Source: Austwickia sp040006675 (lineage in GTDB: Bacteria > Actinomycetota > Actinomycetes > Actinomycetales > Dermatophilaceae). From it: a DNA stretch of 10,630 nucleotides. The DNA lies in assembly GCA_040006675.1 (NCBI GenBank), contig JBDTWM010000101.1, forward strand, positions 1 to 10,630, in the 5' to 3' direction. The translations under genes were made by a program, and so were the position numbers. Shown piece by piece: positions 7,226 through 10,630 of the stretch. The notes beneath the pieces are model-generated. The model ran no database searches. It was not told where the DNA came from and saw nothing but the letters and a program-made list of their open reading frames with translations. Within the stretch, counting starts at the first letter, position 1; each line of letters opens with the position of its first letter.

Positions 7226-8664
7226 ACGCACCCTCCTGGAGGACACGGTTCGACCTGTCCGCGCCGCTGCCCACCGCGGCCGAACTGGGCCGCGTGCACC
7301 TCCTGGCCGTCGGCGGCGCCGGCATGTCGGCCGTGGCGCGCCTGCTGATCGGCGCGGGCGTGCCCACCTCCGGCTCCGACGCCAAGGATTCCGAGACGCT
7401 TGAGGCCCTCGCCGCGAGCGGCGTGCAGGTGTGGGTCGGTCACGCGGCGCACCACGTCGCGGGCGTCGACACGGTCGTGGTGTCCTCGGCCATCCGCGAC
7501 GACAACGTCGAACTCGTCGCGGCCCGGGCGGCGGGATGTCGGATCCTGCACCGCTCCCAGGCTCTGGCCGCCTTGATGGCGGGGCGTCGCGGGGTGGCGG
7601 TGGCCGGCGCCAACGGCAAGACCACGACCACGTCGATGCTGGCCGAGACGCTGCGCGCAGCGGGCGCGGACCCGTCGTACGCCATCGGCGGTGACCTCGT
7701 CTCCACGGGCACGAACGCGGCGTGGGGAAGCGGCGAGGCGTTCGTCGTGGAGGCCGACGAGAGCGACGGCAGCTTCCTCGTCTACCACCCGTCGGTGGCG
7801 ATCGTCACCAACGTGCAGCCGGATCACCTCGACTTCTACGGCACGTTCGAGGCAGTCCAGGACGCGTACGCCGCCTTCGTCGGCACGATCACCTCCGGTG
7901 GACTCCTGGTGACCTGCGCGGACGACCCGGGGGCGATCCGGCTGGCGGCGCGGTCGCGTGCGGCGGGGGGACGGGTGGTCACGTATGGTTCAGCGCCCCA
8001 TGCCGACCTGCGGATCGCCGACATCGAGTTGTCCGGTCTGCACGGTCGGGCGCGTCTGGTGGGGGCGGACGGCGCGCACGGCTTGGAGGTGCCGGCGCCA
8101 GGGCGGCACAACATCGACAACGCGGCTGCGGCGTACCTCGCGGCGACCGCGGGACTGGGCCTGGCGCCGGAGGCGGCTTTGGCGGGGCTTGCCACGTACC
8201 GCGGGGCGCTGCGCCGCTTCGAGGCCAAGGGACAGGCCGGAGGCGTGCGGGTGGTGGACGACTACGCCCACAACCCCGGCAAGGTCGCGGCCGTGGTCAC
8301 GACAGCCGCGCGGCTCGCGCCGCCCGGACGGTTGATCGTCTGTTTCCAGCCGCACCTGTACTCGCGTACCCGCGACTTCGCCGACGAGTTCGGGCGTGCC
8401 CTGGCCCCGGCGGATGTGACGCTCGTGATGGACGTGTACGCCGCGCGGGAGGACCCGATGCCGGGCGTGAGCGGACAACTCGTGGTCGACGCCGTGCGGC
8501 GAGCCGACCCGCGGGCGGAGGTCCACTTCGAGCCCGTCGACGACGCCGTGGCGCCCCGCCTCGCCACGCTGGCCCGACCCGGGGACTTGCTCCTGACCGT
8601 CGGCGCCGGGGACGTCACACAGGTCGGCCCCGTGGTGTTGACGCTCCTGGGGGAGCGCGCGTGA
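7222..8664 (+). CDS. murC: UDP-MurNAc--L-alanine ligase MurC
   Basis: MurC starts the stem peptide by joining L-Ala to UDP-MurNAc in the cytoplasm. The product is 480 aa, normal for MurC. Features in order: N-terminal nucleotide-sugar domain with HLLAVGGAGMSAVARLL (26-42) and SGSDAKDSETL (50-60), P-loop GANGKTTTT (129-137), AFVVEADESDGSFL (173-186), TNVQPDHLDFYGT (196-208), PGRHNIDNAAAA (293-304), and the C-terminal domain with RRFEAKG (331-337), DDYAHNPGKVAAV (346-358), FQPHLYSRTRDF (375-386) and DVYAAREDPMPGVSG (404-418). The P-loop reads GANGKT where most MurC proteins I know read GTHGKT; the Walker core is kept. GTG 7222 overlaps the murG stop (GTGA) and follows AAGGGAG at 7210-7216 with a 5-nt spacer. 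Confidence 0.97.
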   Translation: MNAPSWRTRFDLSAPLPTAAELGRVHLLAVGGAGMSAVARLLIGAGVPTSGSDAKDSETLEALAASGVQVWVGHAAHHVAGVDTVVVSSAIRDDNVELVAARAAGCRILHRSQALAALMAGRRGVAVAGANGKTTTTSMLAETLRAAGADPSYAIGGDLVSTGTNAAWGSGEAFVVEADESDGSFLVYHPSVAIVTNVQPDHLDFYGTFEAVQDAYAAFVGTITSGGLLVTCADDPGAIRLAARSRAAGGRVVTYGSAPHADLRIADIELSGLHGRARLVGADGAHGLEVPAPGRHNIDNAAAAYLAATAGLGLAPEAALAGLATYRGALRRFEAKGQAGGVRVVDDYAHNPGKVAAVVTTAARLAPPGRLIVCFQPHLYSRTRDFADEFGRALAPADVTLVMDVYAAREDPMPGVSGQLVVDAVRRADPRAEVHFEPVDDAVAPRLATLARPGDLLLTVGAGDVTQVGPVVLTLLGERA

Positions 8665-9503
8665 CCCGCGTGACGGCTCGCGACTCCGGCCGCGTCGCTG
8701 ACCGCGGCCGTGAGCCGGCGCCTCGCGAGAGAAGGCGACGTGCTGCCCGTGTCCCGCGGTCGCAGCGGCGGGCCGAGGATCCGGCTCGGTCCCACCACGG
8801 TGACGCTGCTGCCCGGCGGCGCACGCGGCTCCGCCGTTTCGTGGGCGTCGTGCTCGCGTTCGCCATCCTCGCGACCGGTGCAGGGTGGCTCCTGCTCGCC
8901 AGCCCATGGCTGCGCGTCCGGACGGTCACAGTGACGGGGGTCGATGAGCCGTACAAGAGCGAGGTTCAGCGCGCAGCGGATTCTCGGATGAGTGACCCTC
9001 TTGTCAAGGTTGATACCGCGGGACTGCGTGACGAGATCGCTGCCATGCGGGCTGTGTCGCGCGTGGACATCGCTCGACGATGGCCCGACGCCCTGGTCGT
9101 CTCCGTCACGCTCCGGACACCCATCGCGGCCACAGCAAACCCCCAAGGTACCTTTGAGCTTGTCGACGCTGAAGGCCGCAGGTATGCGTCCGTGGACAAG
9201 GTCCCGGACGGTATCCCCACGGTGACGTTGGCGCGCGCCGACGACCCGGCGGAAGTGGCGTCCGCCGTGGCTGTCCTGACCGCTCTCGACGCGGGTCAGC
9301 GGGACAGCGCGACAGACGTTTACGTCGCCTCGCCGGAGGACGTCCGATTCCGGCTGGACGATGTGCTCATCCTGTGGGGCGGCCCGAGCGACGGCAAGGT
9401 GAAGGCCGCCGTCGTGGCGGCCCTGGTGCATCGCGAGGGCGTGGGCACGGTCAACGTGAGCGCACCCGATGCCCCAGTGGTCACCATGCGTAAGGCGGGT
9501 TAA
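8661..9503 (+). CDS. ftsQ: Cell division protein FtsQ (DivIB family)
   Basis: FtsQ is a bitopic membrane protein that links early and late divisome parts (the FtsQ-FtsB-FtsL complex in studied bacteria). The 280-aa product has the family layout: a highly basic, probably disordered cytoplasmic tail (1-59, with arginine clusters), one transmembrane helix (about 60-80), a POTRA domain beginning at WLRVRTVTVTGVD (83-95) and including VSRVDIARRWPDALVVSV (132-149), then an FtsQ/DivIB domain ending in VGTVNVSAPDAPVV (261-274). FtsQ proteins diverge strongly, so the call rests on this architecture plus the position between murC and ftsZ. GTG 8661 overlaps the murC stop (GTGA) after GGGGGAG at 8649-8655. 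Codons in about 8943-9185 use A/T at the third position more often than the genes upstream. The gene ends in TAA, and the next gene does not overlap. Confidence 0.93.
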   Translation: MTRVTARDSGRVADRGREPAPRERRRRAARVPRSQRRAEDPARSHHGDAAARRRTRLRRFVGVVLAFAILATGAGWLLLASPWLRVRTVTVTGVDEPYKSEVQRAADSRMSDPLVKVDTAGLRDEIAAMRAVSRVDIARRWPDALVVSVTLRTPIAATANPQGTFELVDAEGRRYASVDKVPDGIPTVTLARADDPAEVASAVAVLTALDAGQRDSATDVYVASPEDVRFRLDDVLILWGGPSDGKVKAAVVAALVHREGVGTVNVSAPDAPVVTMRKAG

Positions 9504-9534
9504 CCCTCACGTCAAGGGTGAGGGCGAATCTCAC
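9504..9534 (+). repeat. Overlapping hairpins directly after the ftsQ stop
   Basis: CCCTCAC (9504-9510) pairs perfectly with GTGAGGG (9518-9524) around a 7-nt loop. The GTGAG core (9518-9522) can instead pair with CTCAC at 9530-9534, again around 7 nt. A third fold pairs ACCCT (9503-9507, starting in the stop codon) with AGGGT (9515-9519). The three folds exclude one another. There is no U-tract after them, so a strong intrinsic terminator is unlikely. A weak attenuator, an mRNA end or processing site, or a protein operator are all possible. Confidence 0.5.
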
Positions 9535-9549
9535 AGTGGTTGTAGCGAC

Positions 9550-9577
9550 TTGAAGGCCTCCGCATGTGTCGTACGAT
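9550..9577 (+). promoter_or_regulatory. Predicted housekeeping-sigma promoter for ftsZ
   Basis: TTGAAG (9550-9555) and TACGAT (9572-9577) are separated by 16 nt. The -35 matches TTGACA at 4 of 6 positions; the -10 matches TATAAT at 4 of 6 and fits the actinobacterial TAnnnT pattern. Transcription would start near 9584, leaving an untranslated leader of roughly 137 nt before GTG 9721. The prediction is from sequence alone. The location right before ftsZ supports it, and further promoters may exist inside ftsQ. Confidence 0.55.
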
Positions 9578-9580
9578 GGT

Positions 9581-9599
9581 GCCGAACTTTGAGCCGAAC
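9581..9599 (+). repeat. Tandem GCCGAAC direct repeat at the predicted transcription start
   Basis: GCCGAAC occurs at 9581-9587 and again at 9593-9599, a 12-bp period. It covers the expected start point of the predicted ftsZ promoter, where a bound protein could act on initiation. No known regulator is recognised from this motif. Confidence 0.5.
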
Positions 9600-9634
9600 G
9601 TGAGTTAGTCCCGCGCCACCCCCTTGCCTCACGT
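9598..9634. repeat. Inverted repeat ACGTGAG / CTCACGT in the ftsZ leader
   Basis: ACGTGAG (9598-9604) and CTCACGT (9628-9634) are perfect 7-bp inverted copies around a 23-nt spacer. A further CTCACGT lies at 9506-9512 after ftsQ; with one flanking base on each side, CCTCACGTC is shared exactly between 9505-9513 and 9627-9635. The pair could form a long-loop hairpin in the leader or mark binding sites for a dimeric regulator. Confidence 0.45.
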
Positions 9635-9701
9635 CGGCGGGGGAATGCGTTGCAGGGCATCCGGACCCACGCGCGGACCACCAGCACGGGCACCGTCGAT
9701 C

Positions 9702-9712
9702 GAGGAATGAGG
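9702..9712 (+). promoter_or_regulatory. ftsZ ribosome binding site
   Basis: GAGGAATGAGG contains two SD-like cores: GAGGAA (9702-9707), and GAGG (9709-9712), which is 8 nt before GTG 9721. This supports the GTG start. The ATG at 9707-9709 inside this element is out of frame and closes after 14 codons. Confidence 0.7.
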
Positions 9713-9720
9713 CTCCCACC

Positions 9721-10630
9721 GTGGCAGCACCCCAGAACTACCTGGCCGTGATCAAGGTCGTCGGCATCGGCGGTGGAGGCGTCAACGCGATCAACCGGAT
9801 GATCGAGGTCGGCCTCAAGGGCGTCGAGTTCATCGCGATCAACACCGACGCCCAAGCGCTGCTCATGAGCGACGCGGACCTGAAGCTGGACGTGGGTCGC
9901 GAGCTGACGCGCGGCCTGGGTGCCGGCGCTGACCCCGAGGTGGGCCGCCGCGCCACAGATGATCACACCGAGGAGATTGAGGAGGCTCTCAAGGGCGCCG
10001 ACATGGTCTTTGTCACCGCCGGCGAGGGGGGCGGTACCGGCACCGGCGGTGCACCCGTGGTCGCTCGCATCGCCAAGGGTATCGGGGCGCTCACGATCGG
10101 TGTGGTCACGCGTCCATTCACCTTCGAAGGCCGCCGCCGCGCCAACCAGGCCGAGTCCGGCATCGGCAGTCTTCGTGAAGAGGTTGACACTCTGATCGTC
10201 ATCCCGAACGACCGGCTTCTGTCGATCAGCGACCGGCAGGTCAGCATGCTCGACGCATTCCGCAGCGCCGACCAGGTCTTGCTCTCTGGAGTGCAGGGGA
10301 TCACTGACCTCATCACCACGCCCGGCCTGATCAACCTCGACTTCGCCGACGTCAAGTCGGTCATGCAGGGCGCGGGCTCCGCGCTGATGGGCATCGGGTC
10401 GGCCCGCGGCGATGACCGCGCGGTCCAGGCGGCTGAGTTCGCGATCTCCAGCCCGCTGCTCGAGGCGAGTATCGACGGCGCCCACGGGGTCCTTCTGTCT
10501 GTCCAAGGCGGTAGCGACCTCGGCTTGTTCGAGATCAACGAAGCGGCGCGGCTGGTGCAGGAGGCGGCCCATCCAGAGGCCAACATCATCTTCGGCGCGG
10601 TCATCGACGACGCGCTCGGCGACGAGGTCC
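9721..10630 (+). CDS. ftsZ: Cell division GTPase FtsZ, N-terminal part (3' end outside window)
   Basis: FtsZ is the tubulin-like GTPase that polymerises into the Z-ring and recruits the divisome. The frame is open from GTG 9721 to the window edge: 303 complete codons, about three quarters of a typical FtsZ. Visible are MAAPQNYLAVIKVVGIGGGG at the start, FIAINTDAQAL (37-47), the tubulin signature AGEGGGTGTGG (100-110), TRPFTFEGRRRANQAESGI (130-148), the T7 loop NLDFADVKSVM with Asn205, Asp207 and Asp210 that completes the GTPase site of the next subunit, and GSDLGLFEINEAARLV (265-280). The variable linker and the C-terminal tail that binds partners such as SepF are missing. The start is supported by the SD 8 nt upstream and by the N-terminus matching actinobacterial FtsZ. 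Unlike its neighbours it is separated from ftsQ by 217 bp with its own likely promoter. Confidence 0.98.
   Translation, partial: MAAPQNYLAVIKVVGIGGGGVNAINRMIEVGLKGVEFIAINTDAQALLMSDADLKLDVGRELTRGLGAGADPEVGRRATDDHTEEIEEALKGADMVFVTAGEGGGTGTGGAPVVARIAKGIGALTIGVVTRPFTFEGRRRANQAESGIGSLREEVDTLIVIPNDRLLSISDRQVSMLDAFRSADQVLLSGVQGITDLITTPGLINLDFADVKSVMQGAGSALMGIGSARGDDRAVQAAEFAISSPLLEASIDGAHGVLLSVQGGSDLGLFEINEAARLVQEAAHPEANIIFGAVIDDALGDEV

Larger units (their letters stand above)
9504..9720. other. ftsQ-ftsZ intergenic regulatory region (217 bp)
   Basis: This is the only non-coding stretch in the window. From left to right it holds the alternative hairpins after ftsQ, a sigma-70-like promoter, a tandem GCCGAAC pair, an inverted ACGTGAG/CTCACGT pair, a CGGACC pair and the ftsZ SD. 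I saw no convincing small gene: an ATG at 9707 opens only 14 codons that overlap ftsZ out of frame. In studied actinobacteria (Streptomyces, Corynebacterium) the region before ftsZ carries several promoters, which fits its use here as a control point. Confidence 0.8.

Noticed and set aside
9504..9524. Intrinsic terminator after ftsQ
   Set aside because: The 7-bp stem is real but no T-rich tract follows, so a standard rho-independent terminator is not supported. It is kept only as a hairpin.
9583..9608. Possible ECF-sigma promoter (CGAAC, 16 nt, GTTAG)
   Set aside because: The match to the GGAAC / GTT type consensus is weak, and the region is equally explained by the GCCGAAC repeat. Not enough to call a promoter.
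9707..9751. Small upstream reading frame (14 codons) overlapping the ftsZ start
   Set aside because: Its ATG lies within the ftsZ SD, so it is unlikely to be initiated, and its frame differs from ftsZ. It is probably chance.
1..10630. tRNA/rRNA genes, CRISPR arrays, insertion sequences, prophage or defence genes
   Set aside because: No cloverleaf, regular spacer-repeat array, transposase motif or foreign-looking gene was seen. All coding space is taken by dcw genes.

Overview
The window is an internal slice of a dcw (division and cell wall) cluster, all on the plus strand, from a high-GC actinobacterium. The order is murE (3' end) - murF - mraY - murD - ftsW - murG - murC - ftsQ - ftsZ (5' part). 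Four things point to Actinobacteria: very high GC with strong G/C third-position bias, frequent GTG starts, no ftsA between ftsQ and ftsZ, and an FtsZ N-terminal part closely resembling Streptomyces-type FtsZ as I know it. The MurC and FtsW wording (for example YAHNPGKV in MurC) hints at Micrococcales, perhaps Intrasporangiaceae or Dermacoccaceae relatives. That finer placement is an impression from memory, not a demonstrated result.

Layout: positions 1-9503 are a packed co-directional array of eight genes with no untranslated gap. Each of the seven junctions can be read as a 4-nt stop/start overlap (GTGA or ATGA), which suggests one polycistronic message with translational coupling. Positions 9504-9720 are the only non-coding stretch (217 bp). 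It carries a plausible sigma-70-type promoter (TTGAAG, 16 nt, TACGAT), several short direct and inverted repeats, and the ftsZ ribosome binding site. ftsZ starts with GTG at 9721 and runs off the right end.

Function: MurC, MurD, MurE and MurF build UDP-MurNAc-pentapeptide in the cytoplasm. MraY moves phospho-MurNAc-pentapeptide onto undecaprenyl phosphate (lipid I), and MurG adds GlcNAc to give lipid II. FtsW is the septal SEDS glycan polymerase, FtsQ the bitopic divisome scaffold, and FtsZ the cytoskeletal GTPase ring. Genes for the precursor pathway and for the machine that uses it are therefore co-transcribed, and ftsZ can probably also be transcribed from its own promoter.

I found no previously undescribed system. 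The coding part is canonical. The parts most worth a second look are the repeat-rich ftsQ-ftsZ intergenic region and a few lineage-type protein features: cysteine pairs in outer loops of FtsW and MraY, a GANGKT P-loop in MurC, and the FtsW start choice. No RNA genes, mobile elements, CRISPR arrays or pseudogenes were seen.
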